DNA of 64,000 nt from Epiperipatus broadwayi (lineage: Eukaryota > Onychophora > Udeonychophora > Euonychophora > Peripatidae): assembly GCA_028023455.1 (NCBI GenBank), contig JAQFVV010006622.1, positions 549,274-613,273 on the forward strand, read 5' to 3'. How positions within the stretch are numbered: position 1 is the first letter of the stretch; each line of letters opens with the position of its first letter. Below, piece after piece: positions 13,235-23,415 of this stretch. The notes below the pieces were generated by a model. The model was given only the letters and a program-made list of their open reading frames with translations, made no database searches and was not told the DNA's origin. The translations under genes and the position numbers were made by a program.

Positions 13235-13617
13235 ATTCTCCAGTACAACATGAGGGATCAGAATAATTAAACGATCAACATTGGTAGGATGTCAACCTTG
13301 GCATTGATGTGGGCTTTGAACGTTCCATCATCAGATTTTCAATGAAATGGATGCTGAAGAGTTGTGGGTTGGAGTAGTTTGAAGCCTGTCCATTAAAGAA
13401 TGAATATTGGCTATCTTAATATAAAGCTGAGCACTGACTGTATATATGTATGGCAATAGTAATCTGGACCAACTGATGATTGCTGGTTTAGCATGAAATA
13501 TGTATATTGGTGATTATTTATCTTTTCAACATGTGTATGATCAAGTGGGTCAGCAATATGAGATGGCATGGAGAGTTGAGGGTTGTGTGAAAGTCTGAGT
13601 TCGAATCCCTTATATTA
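13235..13617 (-). repeat. Interspersed repeat family R1, reverse copy
   Basis: It contains GACCAACTGATGATTGCTGG and CATCATCAGATTTTC, the reverse complements of segments in the copies at 25498-25852 and 52976-53400. It ends on the right with CTGAGTTCGAATCCC. That end resembles a tRNA B box (GTTCGAATC). However, the box lies at a terminus that elsewhere behaves as an inverted end, so I do not call it a SINE with confidence. Confidence 0.7.
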
Positions 13618-14031
13618 CATTATATATGTGCAGGTGTGTGTAATTCTGTACCATGTATTAATTTAATAATTAATGTGAAACACACTTTCATAGAGATCAT
13701 AATTATTTTTACATTTGGAATTATATTTAAAATCATAAAGCATAAATTATTATCTAAATCAAATAACTCTGCATTGTTTGTTATAGTTGATAGAGTGTCT
13801 GATTTGAGATTGATAGGTCCTAAGATCGATTCTGGCATGCACCGATCTGGTTGCTCACAGTTGTGGAACCTGAACTTCTTATGAACTTTGGATTAAAGCC
13901 ATTATCATTTTTTTTGTTTTTTTTAATCTGAATTTAATTATGATCAATATTATATTTTAATAACAAACTATTTTTGAGAGACCAGTTTCATATATAAAAA
14001 TTGAATTAAAAGTTAACTAAAATGAAGTCAT
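13618..14031. other. AT-rich noncoding stretch
   Basis: A short open frame on each strand (13620-13838 and 13636-13884) has no recognisable content. Nothing else seen. Confidence 0.45.
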
Positions 14032-14460
14032 ACATCACATGACACAATTTTGTAAGCTTGGAAATAAAAATAAAAGCAGTGCTAATAGCTGTAACAAGCT
14101 TCATTTATAAATGCTACAAGAGATAGCATTTAAAAATCTCTACCTACAGATTATCCCCAATGCTCTGACCAGTTTCATACTTTGGAAATCCTCAATTAGT
14201 TGCTAGGGTATAAATTTGAAGACATATAAGTATCTGAAAATTTCAGACTTACTACTTAATAGTTAACTTTTACATAAATGCTAACTTTGGGTTGGTATTT
14301 TTAGATCTAGTGTCAGAAATACCCTAATACCTCACTGAGGATTACTTGAAACTGGTCTGAGGATTGGGTATAATTTCTAGATAGAGATTTTTAAATGCTT
14401 TCTCTTGTGGCATTTATCAATAAAGCTTGTGAGAGCTATTAGCAGCCACTTTTTATTTAT
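14032..14460. repeat. Foldback family R2, diverged copy
   Basis: The left arm (about 14074-14215) and right arm (about 14290-14447) are imperfect reverse complements. Both include matching stretches around GACCAGTTTCA and TGAAACTGGTC. The left flank CATCACATGACACAATTTT matches the end of the R2 element at 30595. A hammerhead motif lies in the right arm, and a more decayed mirror of it lies at about 14166-14205 on the minus strand. Confidence 0.7.
14330..14362 (+). ncRNA. Hammerhead ribozyme motif with shortened stem II
   Basis: Stem I is CCTCA (14330-14334) pairing perfectly with TGAGG (14358-14362). The core CTGAGGA (14335-14341) fits CTGANGA. GAA is at 14348-14350, stem III ACTGGT at 14351-14356 and the site base C at 14357, giving a GTC triplet. 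Only TTACTT separates core and GAA, so stem II is lost and cleavage is unlikely. The mirror copy in the other arm keeps a longer insert. Confidence 0.6.
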
Positions 14461-15884
14461 TATGAATTAAAATTGTCTCCTTTTTTTTCAATTTAGAATA
14501 TTTGTTTTCAATTGATAACCAAAATTTTTGATAAGTCAGTAACTTGTTTTAAATGAGCAAAGTTTTGTTGTGCAAAAGATCAATTAATTGATGTTTTTTA
14601 ATTAAAAAGTTATTCAAATTAAAAATACCAACAATGTATTTATTACCATGCAGGGATGATAATTAAAATATTTATTTAGCCAGTATATTAAAAAATGCAC
14701 ATAAATGAACATAAAAAAAGTGGAAAGCTTAATATTTTTATTAAGCTTGAATCACACAGCAATATGACTTGATGCATTTGGAATGGCTTATTTAATTCAA
14801 GTGTGATTAATCAAGTAGTGGTGAAAATGACATGTATGCAATGCAACAGTTATTTGATTAAAGCAGTCTGAAATCTATTAATATTTGGTTTAAATGTTTA
14901 TTTATTTGTTTATATGCATCAAATTTTGCAGTTGACTTTTAACATATTTTTATTGTATTGATTTTCTTCAAATTTTGCACATGTGTTAAGCATTGATGAC
15001 AATGTAATAAAATAATTGCAAAATTTTAGAGTTGTCCAACCAGTTGTTCAGATTAATGATATTGGTGGGTCAAATTTCAAACCACATTGGCATTATTCAG
15101 ATGACATTATATTTTTTAAAAATATGCTTTAATTAAATTTGATGACTAATTCCTTAAAAAGCAATTGAGATAGAAAGCAAAAGAAATCAAGGACAAAATC
15201 TTAATTTCTTTTTCTTATTTAGCCAGAATTGCTTTTCTTTTAAAATACAGTTTTCTTAAGCAAATAAACTTTGAAATGATCTTAATAAATACAGCGACAT
15301 CATTCACACTCTCAGTTTTTAAATATGAATATGAATAGTTGCAAAAAGTCTATTACCAAAATGTCTGAAAACTAAAAAAATTAAAAATAATATAAACATT
15401 TTATATAAAAAAGCTTTTAATTAATTTAATTAAATATAAATTAAAAATATAAAAAAAACCTTTTTTAATCATAATCTTAGTTGCTATATTTAAATTGAAA
15501 GAAAATCCCAGAACATCTGTAAATTAATTAATGTAATCACTATTCTAGGACATAATGAATGAATTAATTAATTTATGGACATTTTACTTTTTAAGTTAAC
15601 ATAATGATCAAAATGGTGGTTGAAGAAAAAAAGTCTTTTTTTTAAAATTTAATGCATTATTCATTAAATTAAATAAAAGCACATTATAGAAAATATTTTT
15701 GTATATATTATTTTTGTCTCACAATTTTTTTTTTTTTTTTACAAAAAATCATTCAATGATCTTTCAAAGTATTGTGACCTATAGGTTGAATATCATTGAT
15801 AATAGCATTCAACAATACCACTAATAAATATAATAACAACAATAATAACAAAAACAATGATAAAATAAGAATAACAACAACAAC

Positions 15885-15892
<8 letters not shown>
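14461..15892. other. AT-rich noncoding stretch
   Basis: Nothing recognised. Confidence 0.5.
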
Positions 15893-15919
<27 letters not shown>

Positions 15920-15947
15920 TGATGATGATGATGAGGAGGATGATGAA

Positions 15948-15982
<35 letters not shown>
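15893..15982. repeat. (AAT)n(ATG)n(AAT)n compound microsatellite
   Basis: AAT triplets flank a central ATG/AGG block. The homopolymeric open frames on both strands are artefacts of it. Confidence 0.97.
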
Positions 15983-15983
<1 letters not shown>

Positions 15984-16016
15984 TGACTAGGATATTTATT
16001 AGCACAGTTTAAAATT

Positions 16017-16575
16017 GTAATTTTAAACAGAAAGTAATCAATATTTACACATTGGCTGTACTGTTATATTAAATCAACATTAATTCTCTTGAAAGTGAGA
16101 AATCTCTCGATCCCAGTCACATAATAGAGACTTTGAAAAAATGAGAATGGGCATCTTATCTTTGTACCTAAATGCAATTACATAGGTCAATCTTAAGTAT
16201 CTTGTATTGAGAGCATAAAAATTTAATACATATTTACTTCCATTTTCTTTATTATGTATATTACATTAATTTTAACATCTCTTAATATTAATACATGGTA
16301 AATATTAAATTTTCACGAGTGTTATTCTGCATAATAAAGAAAACAAAAGTAAAGTGAATAATATAAAAATTTCACCTCACAATCCAAGATACTTAAGATG
16401 GGCCTATATGATAGAACTTAGATACCAAAATAAGATGGCCACTCTCACCTTGCAACATCTCTATCACATGGCCTGGATCAAGAGTTTCCTCACATTCATC
16501 AAAATAGTGTTGCTTTAATATAAAGTACAACACATGTGTGAGGGTTGATTATCTTCTGTTTAAAATAATAGGATA
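16017..16575. repeat. Degenerate 560-bp inverted repeat
   Basis: The arms match imperfectly along their whole length around 16296. The outermost match is TTTTAAACAGAA on the left with TTCTGTTTAAAA on the right. Internal matches include CTTAAGTATCTTG on the left with CAAGATACTTAAG on the right. Divergence is clearly higher than in the other foldbacks, so this is an old element. No coding content and no hammerhead core seen. Confidence 0.7.
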
Positions 16576-17507
16576 AAAATGTTAATAGCAACATTAATAA
16601 AAGTAAATTCAACAATAGAGCACAGCAAATTGATATATAAAATTATTTGAATGGTATGGCAGACACCACTCAATTTATTTACTTAATATTTAGTTTTCAT
16701 AGACCAACATATAATTGTAGGTAAAATAAAATCATCAGGATCATTCAGATAACATATAACCATTGAACTATAAAGGGATTTTTATGTTTACTAATCTAGA
16801 CAAAGTTTTAGTTATACTGTAACCAGACAAATATTAATCAACTCTGACAGATAACTGAAATCATAACATCTAGTAATCATAATGAGGATAACATTTAAAT
16901 CCACACCATATTAATATTATTAGTTGAATTGCCTATCTGTTCAAGTTGTGAGACTGAAAATATAAATGAGCATATTATGCTTACTGACTTTACTATCAAA
17001 TAAGTTCAATACAAAGATAGTGACTGCACACAAAATAGAAATAATTTCTGTTTCCAACATACTTGTGAAAATAAAACATTTATTATTATTGCACATTTGC
17101 CTTATTGTTATTTATTCATAAGAATGTCAAAATGAGTGCAAATGATGTTATATATATATATATATATTGAAAGAGATCTTGTTTATATCTGATGTGGATT
17201 TACATTTGATATTTATTAATGTTAGTAATAGTTGTATTGCTCATTTTTATAAAGTTTGAGATTGCACACATAAATTGTCATTTTATATTTGCTAGTTTTC
17301 CACCAAATAAAGATCACACAATGTCTGTGATATAGAAATAATGCATAAGGCTACCTGAAATCTGTATGAAATATTTTAAATGCCCCATAGCTATATTACT
17401 TTAGCCATACATTCCCTTTAAAAAAGTAAAGAAGAGATTGAATTTTTGCAGCTTATTGAAAATGAAATTCTCTTGAATTTATATTGCAATGATGTTATAT
17501 ATATATA
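16576..17507. other. AT-rich noncoding stretch
   Basis: Nothing recognised except a short (AT)n run near 17150 and another directly left of the PLE (about 17492-17508). Confidence 0.5.
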
Positions 17508-18899
17508 TAATTATGATTGAAATAATATTTTTAAACGGTTTATAAACAATTCAAACAATCTTTAAATCCGCAGAAGTACTTTCGGTTACTTTCAAACCTG
17601 CCTCAACTGCTATTAAATTCAAAAACTAAAAGCGGAAGCAAACGTCATCAATTCAAATTCCACGAATCTCGTATTTTAATGTTAGAAGCTTGTATTTATC
17701 AAATGTGTTTTATTCCTGTTTATAAAAATTGCCTCTTTAATTTTTCTTTTACTATGGTTTCTCTCTTCATGAAGAATTTTCACATTTTCAAAATTAAATT
17801 TAAATTTATGTTTACATGTTTCTATCAAAGAAAACTGAAGAAGATATTAAATCACTTATTTTTATTTTTTAAACGCTTATATAACAATTCGTGTTCCTTC
17901 AATCTTTTCTCAATGTTGCACCTAGATTCACCTATATATGATAGCATACAATCACAAAAAATTTGATATATGACATTACTTTTTTTATAGGTATGACATC
18001 CTTAGAATTATTAACTAATTTGTTAATATTGTTTGGAACGTAGAATGAAACATTAAATACATTCTTATATAAATCCTTAAAAATTTTACTTGTGATTTGA
18101 AATAAATGGAATAGATATCCATTTTTTTATTAATCTTCATTTCTTTTAAATTATAATTTTTTAAATTGACTTAAAGTATTGTTTATTTGTTCCATTTTAT
18201 AACCAACATCAAGCAATTCCTTCAAATATCTCAATATTTTTCAATTTATCACTTTGGTAACGAATAATTTTTCATTTCAAACAAAAAGATTTAAAACTTG
18301 CCATCTTATGCATCATTGGTACTTTTGATTTAAAATTTATATATCTTCTTTTTTGCAATGGCTTAATTATTAGTTTATAATTTAATATACTGTTATCTCT
18401 TGTGATCATTAAATCTAAATAGTTAATCTTATAATCCTGTTCTTTTTCAATAGTCCATTTCAAGCCATTCAATTTATTTAATTCCTCTATAAGCAAATTT
18501 ATACTATTAATGTTTCCACAGACAAAAACATCATCCACATATCTTTTGTAAATCTTAATATCTCCAAAAATACACATATTTAAAATATTACTCTCATATG
18601 TAGATAAAACGAAATTGCAAACTTGTGCAACTACAGGCAATCCCATAGGCCAACCTTTGGTCATTTTATAATATTGACCTTCAAAAGATGCAACAATGTT
18701 ATCATTAAAAAATTTTAAAGAGTCAATGATAAATTTTATCATATATTTACAAATATTTTTATTTTTTAATGCATGTTCAATTATTTTTATGGAATTCATT
18801 CTATCAATAGATCCATACATTTCTGTAACATCCAATGAAGCAATAATATCATTTTCATCAATAATTAAATTTTTAATACTATTTACAAAGTCAAATGAC
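17508..18899 (-). pseudogene. Inverted 5'-truncated PLE copy
   Basis: This is the reverse complement of about 20165-21590 of the same element: the last two thirds of the reverse transcriptase, the endonuclease and the 3' terminal repeat. The minus-strand frame 18272-18835 begins at motif A (DVTEMYGSI) and includes YVDD. The copy joins the direct terminal repeat at 18899/18900. At the junction TCAAATGAC here and GATGAC at the 3' repeat share a few bases, suggesting microhomology. It shares an in-frame TGA (after SFKSFCLK) with the main copy. It lacks the main copy's TAG at 21037, where it has TAC, and the two extra T bases near 20780. Confidence 0.9.
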
Positions 18900-19082
18900 G
18901 TTTGCTTCCGCTTTTAGTTTTTGAATTTAATAGCAGTTGAGGCAGGTTTGAAAGTAACCGAAAGTACTTCTGCGGATTTAAAGATTGTTTGAATTGTTTA
19001 TAAACCGTTTAAAAATATTATTTCAATTATAATTACAATATTATTTTTAATTAACGGATATTTTTATTTATTTTACATATAT
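18900..19082 (+). repeat. PLE 5' terminal repeat (pLTR)
   Basis: Nearly identical over about 183 bp to 21447-21629, with only single-base differences such as CAATTATAA against CAATCATAA. A third, inverted copy lies at about 17508-17640. It contains a hammerhead-like motif. Confidence 0.9.
18933..18973 (+). ncRNA. Hammerhead-like motif in PLE 5' repeat
   Basis: Stem I is GCAG (18933-18936) with CTGC (18970-18973). The core strand starts TTGA. Stem II is GGTT (18945-18948) with AACC (18956-18959). GAA and the palindrome AGTACT follow. Hammerhead ribozymes are known in PLE terminal repeats. The core here (TTGAGGCA) departs from CTGANGA, so the fold is plausible but activity uncertain. Confidence 0.45.
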
Positions 19083-19090
19083 TTAACATA

Positions 19091-19435
19091 ATGGATTCAA
19101 GTAATTTTAGAAAACGGTGGATCGTTAAGGAATGGCGGAGACAATGTAAAAAGATTATTAAGCTGAAGTGCAAACTTCGTTTTTTCAAGGTTTGTAAAAT
19201 TTTTCAGATATTCCCGAATTGTTGTAATATAAAATTGAACAGCTGTGTAAATTTAATACCAAAATGTTTGGATAAATTAAAATTGATTATTTTAAATAAT
19301 ATTATTAAAAGTTGTAAAAAGGAACTTTTTGATATTCGTAAATATTTGAAAGCAATTGAACATTTAATTATTTTAAATGAATGGTATTCCAGGAACGAAT
19401 ATAAAAAATTATTTGTGAAAATGGATTTAAAGTAA
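19091..19435 (+). pseudogene. PLE N-terminal region
   Basis: It opens with ATG directly after the terminal repeat and encodes 114 lysine-rich residues (IFPNCCNIKLNSCVNL, KCLDKLKLIILNNI). It resembles the minus-strand remnant at 5677-5883, which supports it as a real coding part and not a chance frame. It ends at TAA (19433-19435) because of a frame change in an A-rich run near 19405. The coding sense continues in another frame with ENGFKVIERKLYNKFEKK and leads into the reverse-transcriptase region. The net change is equivalent to a one-base deletion. The function of this N-terminal domain in PLEs is poorly defined. Confidence 0.8.
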
Positions 19436-20793
19436 TTGAACGTAAATTATATAACAAATTTGAGAAAAAAGTTGATTTTTTATTTAATAAGCGATATCCA
19501 CACGCTTATAAGGATTTAAACTTTGTTAATTTAACAAATAATAGGATACATTTAATTCAGAAATACGTTTTAAGTCATGGAGCTAAATACGTTGGTGGTA
19601 TTTGGAAAGATTATAATTTGGAACTAATTGCAGCTGTTCAAAATACATTTGAAATGATTCCTGGTAATGATAATTTTGCTGATGATATTATTAAGAAAAT
19701 TAATTGCAATAGATTTGATACAATACCTTATGATAAATCATGGCAATTGGCTATATCGGAATTTAAACGTAAATTGAAGATTGATGATATGATTTGTTTG
19801 AAAGAGGACAAAGGTTTACGTATGTGTTTGTTGACGAAATATCAATATATTAATAAAATTAAAATGCAAATGGACAAATTTGGTTTCTTTTTGATTGAAG
19901 ATTATAATATGGATGGTCAAAGAATAAAATTTATTAACAATATTTTAAAAATTGCTAAAAATAAAGTTTTAAATAATAATGTATACTACATGATATATCC
20001 TTCTTGTGCTATATGTCCTCGTATTTTTGCAAATATAAAATTACATAAAGAAGGTAATCCTTTGCGAGTAATGATAGATTTTGGTGGTTCCTTTATATAT
20101 CAGTCTTCTAAATATATTGGTAAACTTTTACAAGACTTTTTAGGATTTGGAGAAAATACTATTGCTTCATCATTTGACTTTGTAAATAGTATTAAAAATT
20201 TAATTATTGATGAAAATGATATTATTGCTTCATTGGATGTTACAGAAATGTATGGATCTATTGATAGAATGAATTCCATAAAAATAATTGAACATGCATT
20301 AAAAAATAAAAATATTTGTAAATATATGATAAAATTTATCATTGACTCTTTAAAATTTTTTAATGATAACATTGTTGCATCTTTTGAAGGTCAATATTAT
20401 AAAATGACCAAAGGTTGGCCTATGGGATTGCCTGTAGTTGCACAAGTTTGCAATTTCGTTTTATCTACATATGAGAGTAATATTTTAAATATGTGTATTT
20501 TTGGAGATATTAAGATTTACAAAAGATATGTGGATGATGTTTTTGTCTGTGGAAACATTAATAGTATAAATTTGCTTATAGAGGAATTAAATAAATTGAA
20601 TGGCTTGAAATGGACTATTGAAAAAGAACAGGATTATAAGATTAACTATTTAGATTTAATGATCACAAGATATAACAGTATATTAAATTATAAACTAATA
20701 ATTAAGCCATTGCAAAAAAGAGGATATATAAATTTTAAATCAAAAGTACCAATGATGCATAAGATGGCAAGTTTTAAATCTTTTTTGTTTTGA
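19436..20793 (+). pseudogene. PLE reverse transcriptase domain
   Basis: One open frame runs through the reverse-transcriptase core. Counting from the TTG at 19618, motifs are KLHKEGNPLRVMIDF (residues 141-155, the PLE form of the fingers motif), SLDVTEMYGSI (205-215, motif A aspartate), MTKGWPMGLPVVAQV (263-277, motif B), YVDD (304-307, motif C catalytic aspartates) and INYLDLMI (342-349). The frame is open upstream of 19618 to about 19405, so the TTG is not the start. The catalytic residues look intact. The frame ends at 20793 after two extra T bases near 20780 compared with the inverted copy. The domain would copy element RNA, primed at a target nick or chromosome end. Confidence 0.92.
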
Positions 20794-21442
20794 AATGAAA
20801 AATTATGTCGTTACCAAAGTGATAAATTGAAAAATATTGAGATATTTGCCAAGGAATTGCTTGATGTTGGTTATAAAATGGAACAAATAAACAATACTTT
20901 AAGTCAATTTAAAAAAAATTATAATTTAAAAGAAATGAAGATTAATAATAAAAAATGGATATCTATTCCATTTATTTCAAATCCACAAGTAAAATTTTTT
21001 AAGGATTTATATAAGAATGTATTTAATGTTTCATTCTAGTTCCAAACAATATTAACAAATTAGTTAATAATTCTAAGGATGTCATACCTATCAAGCAAAA
21101 AAGTAATGTCATATATCAATTTTTTTGTGATTGTATGCTATCATATATAGGTGAATCTAGGTGCAACATTGAGAAAAGATTGAAGGAACACGAATTATTA
21201 TATAAGCGTGTAAAAAATAAAAATAATGGTGATTTAATATCTTCTTCAGTTTTTTTGATCGTGAAAAAACATGTAAACATAAATTTAAATTTAATTTTGA
21301 AAATGTGAAAATTCTTCATGAAGAGAGAAACCATAGTAAAAGAAAAATTAAAGAGGCAATTTTTATAAACAGGAATAAAACACATTTGATAAATCGACAA
21401 GCTTCTAACATTAAAATACGAGATTCGTGGAATTTGAATTGA
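20794..21442 (+). pseudogene. PLE linker and GIY-YIG endonuclease domain
   Basis: After the shift at about 20780 the frame 20827-21039 (IEIFAKELLDVGYKMEQI) continues the protein to a TAG at 21037, where the inverted copy has TAC. Beyond it the coding sense reads VIYQFFCDCMLSYIGESR, with YIG at 21144-21152, then NIEKRLKEHE. This fits the GIY-YIG nuclease pattern of PLEs: a Y-C-C lead, YIG, the catalytic arginine and the EH pair. A further frame change near 21255 precedes the tail (EERNHSKRKIKEAIF, LINRQASNIKIRDSW), which ends at TGA 21440-21442. GIY-YIG marks the endonuclease-positive PLE branch. Confidence 0.88.
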
Positions 21443-21446
21443 TGAC

Positions 21447-21629
21447 GTTTGCTTCCGCTTTTAGTTTTTGAATTTAATAGCAGTTGAGGCAGGTTTGAAA
21501 GTAACCGAAAGTACTTCTGCGGATTTAAAGATTGTTTGAATTGTTTATAAACCGTTTAAAAATATTATTTCAATCATAATTACAATATTATTTTTAATTA
21601 ACGGATATTTTTATTTATTTTACATATAT
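21447..21629 (+). repeat. PLE 3' terminal repeat (pLTR)
   Basis: Direct repeat of 18900-19082, starting 4 bp after the final TGA. It carries the same hammerhead-like motif at 21480-21520 and is followed by an (AT)n run. Confidence 0.9.
21480..21520 (+). ncRNA. Hammerhead-like motif in PLE 3' repeat
   Basis: Identical layout to 18933-18973. Two direct motifs 2547 bp apart would release a unit-length RNA if they are active. Confidence 0.45.
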
Positions 21630-21637
21630 ATATATTA

Positions 21638-23299
21638 AATTTCAAGCTAATTTAAATAAGGAGTGTGAAACTAGGCAGGGGGTGAAATGTCATTGACAGT
21701 ATATAGAAAAAAGTCATTTTTTTAATATATTCATAGTTTAAATGCAACATATATAATGACTATAATGTATTTATAATTTGGTATTAACTTAAATAATATA
21801 TCATATAATATTAGGAATAATTACTTGTGCTTTTGCATTTTAGATGTGTGTTGTTAACAATAAGAAATACTGAAGTCTCTAGAAAATATCTTATGGAGAG
21901 AGGAGGAAATGGATGCGAAAAGAGTAGATAGTAATAAACCTTATGGAGAGAGAAAAGGACAAAGCTACTAATAACATTCTTGCAGTTTGACTATGCTCAA
22001 TGGGTTAAACTATAATTATCATTACTTCTAAGACATGTACCAAATAAAAGGAGCTACAATAATAACCGATGTGCATTACTATTTTTAAATATAAAATTAA
22101 ATAAATTCAGAGGAGGAGAAACCTCACTCACTCTTGGATAAGATTTATAAATTAACTACCTTCCCAATATTAAACTACATCTCCCAAGAAACAAGGGTAC
22201 AATATATGTCCTCTATGATAATAAAAGAAATCTCTTTATCCTTCCGCAATATCTCATTACAACTACAAATCACCAATTAAATATTATTGCCAGGATCTAA
22301 TCTGAAATGTCTCTTAGAAAAAAAAAGAGTTAATGAATTTTTCTTATACTTTAATAACTATAATTTGATCTATGAATGCCACACTTCTGATATTTGCAAA
22401 ATAAATGTAATTCTAGTAATCATAAAATCATGTACAATAATCTCAGGGTTTTTAATATAATAATTTTAAATATAACTTGTTTTATCATGTTATTGAATAA
22501 CTGAATGACATCCCTGTAGACTGTAGGAAACCTACACTTCACTTATAAGCTAATGTATCCTAAAATACTATAATAATAATATTAATTAAAGAAACATTTA
22601 ATTTAAATAATACACACATGAAATAATAAATTTTGAAGACTAAAGTCATCACCTAGGATGGTATTCAAATATCCAGAATGGAGAGGGTATCATTTATGCC
22701 ATTCTGATACTCATCAACAATGTAATTTTTAAATTGTCTTCAGAATAATATAATTTTCACTTGTATTATAATCATATAGTATGCAGTCTTTGAATGAAAG
22801 TCAATTTAAATAAATAAAATAAATATTTTTATTCAAATGTAATTTTAACCTTTGTAATCATCAATCTTATCAAATTTTCAATCTTCGAGTTTGGATCTGT
22901 GCTCTAAATAAATTATATATCTGATTTTAATAAAGATTTCTATAATATAATTAATAATTGAGAACTCAAGAAATCATATAGAGACAGAGACTAAAATTTA
23001 ATAAGAATAAAACACATTTATTACAAGTAAACATTAATTATACTTTACAAAAATTCAGACAACAAATTTTATGTTCAAGTCATCTACAAAACTATAGACA
23101 CTATTATGTCAGATGCATCAATAAAATTAAAATCATGCCTATCAATTTGTATACATTGGATAATCTGATAAATTACATTTTTTTAAAAATTTTAATTAAA
23201 CATTATTTATCTCTTTTTAAAACATTCTATTTTTAAAATATATGTAGCTCTAAATATTTTTTATTTCTATATATAGCTTTTATAATGTTCCCAAAATTA
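21638..23299. other. AT-rich noncoding stretch
   Basis: Nothing recognised. Confidence 0.5.
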
Positions 23300-23415
23300 T
23301 TCATAACTATTTGTAAATATAGGGGATTTGAACTCAGACTTTCAAATCCCCTATATTTACAATTGGGCTCCAGGTACAAGAGTTCCTGGTATTTCAAATC
23401 TTTCATAACTATTTG
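23300..23415. mobile_element. 88-bp hairpin fragment with 14-bp target duplication
   Basis: TTCATAACTATTTG occurs at 23300-23313 and again at 23402-23415. Between them lies a perfect hairpin (TGTAAATATAGGGGATTTGA and its complement) carrying the R1-type end GAACTCAGACTTTC, plus about 35 bp. A 14-bp duplication is typical of LINE-style target-primed insertion, not of a TA-targeting DNA transposon. Confidence 0.75.

Larger units (their letters stand above)
17508..21637 (+). mobile_element. Penelope-like element with upstream inverted partial copy
   Basis: From left to right it holds an inverted partial copy (17508-18899), a direct terminal repeat (18900-19082), the body encoding the N-terminal region, reverse transcriptase and GIY-YIG endonuclease (19091-21442), and a second terminal repeat (21447-21629). 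This arrangement of pseudo-LTRs with a partial inverted copy at the 5' side is characteristic of Penelope-like elements (PLEs). (AT)n tracts flank both ends. The inverted copy is nearly identical to the body, so the insertion is fairly recent. At least four lesions break the frame: a shift near 19405, a shift near 20780, a stop at 21037 and a shift near 21255. This copy cannot make a full protein. Confidence 0.93.

Noticed and set aside
13595-13617. tRNA gene or tRNA-derived SINE head
   Set aside because: A B-box-like string is present, but no cloverleaf or convincing A box. The sequence serves as an inverted terminus in other copies.
15793-16005. Poly-Tyr/His and poly-Asn/Ile/Met frames
   Set aside because: Artefacts of the AAT/ATG compound microsatellite.
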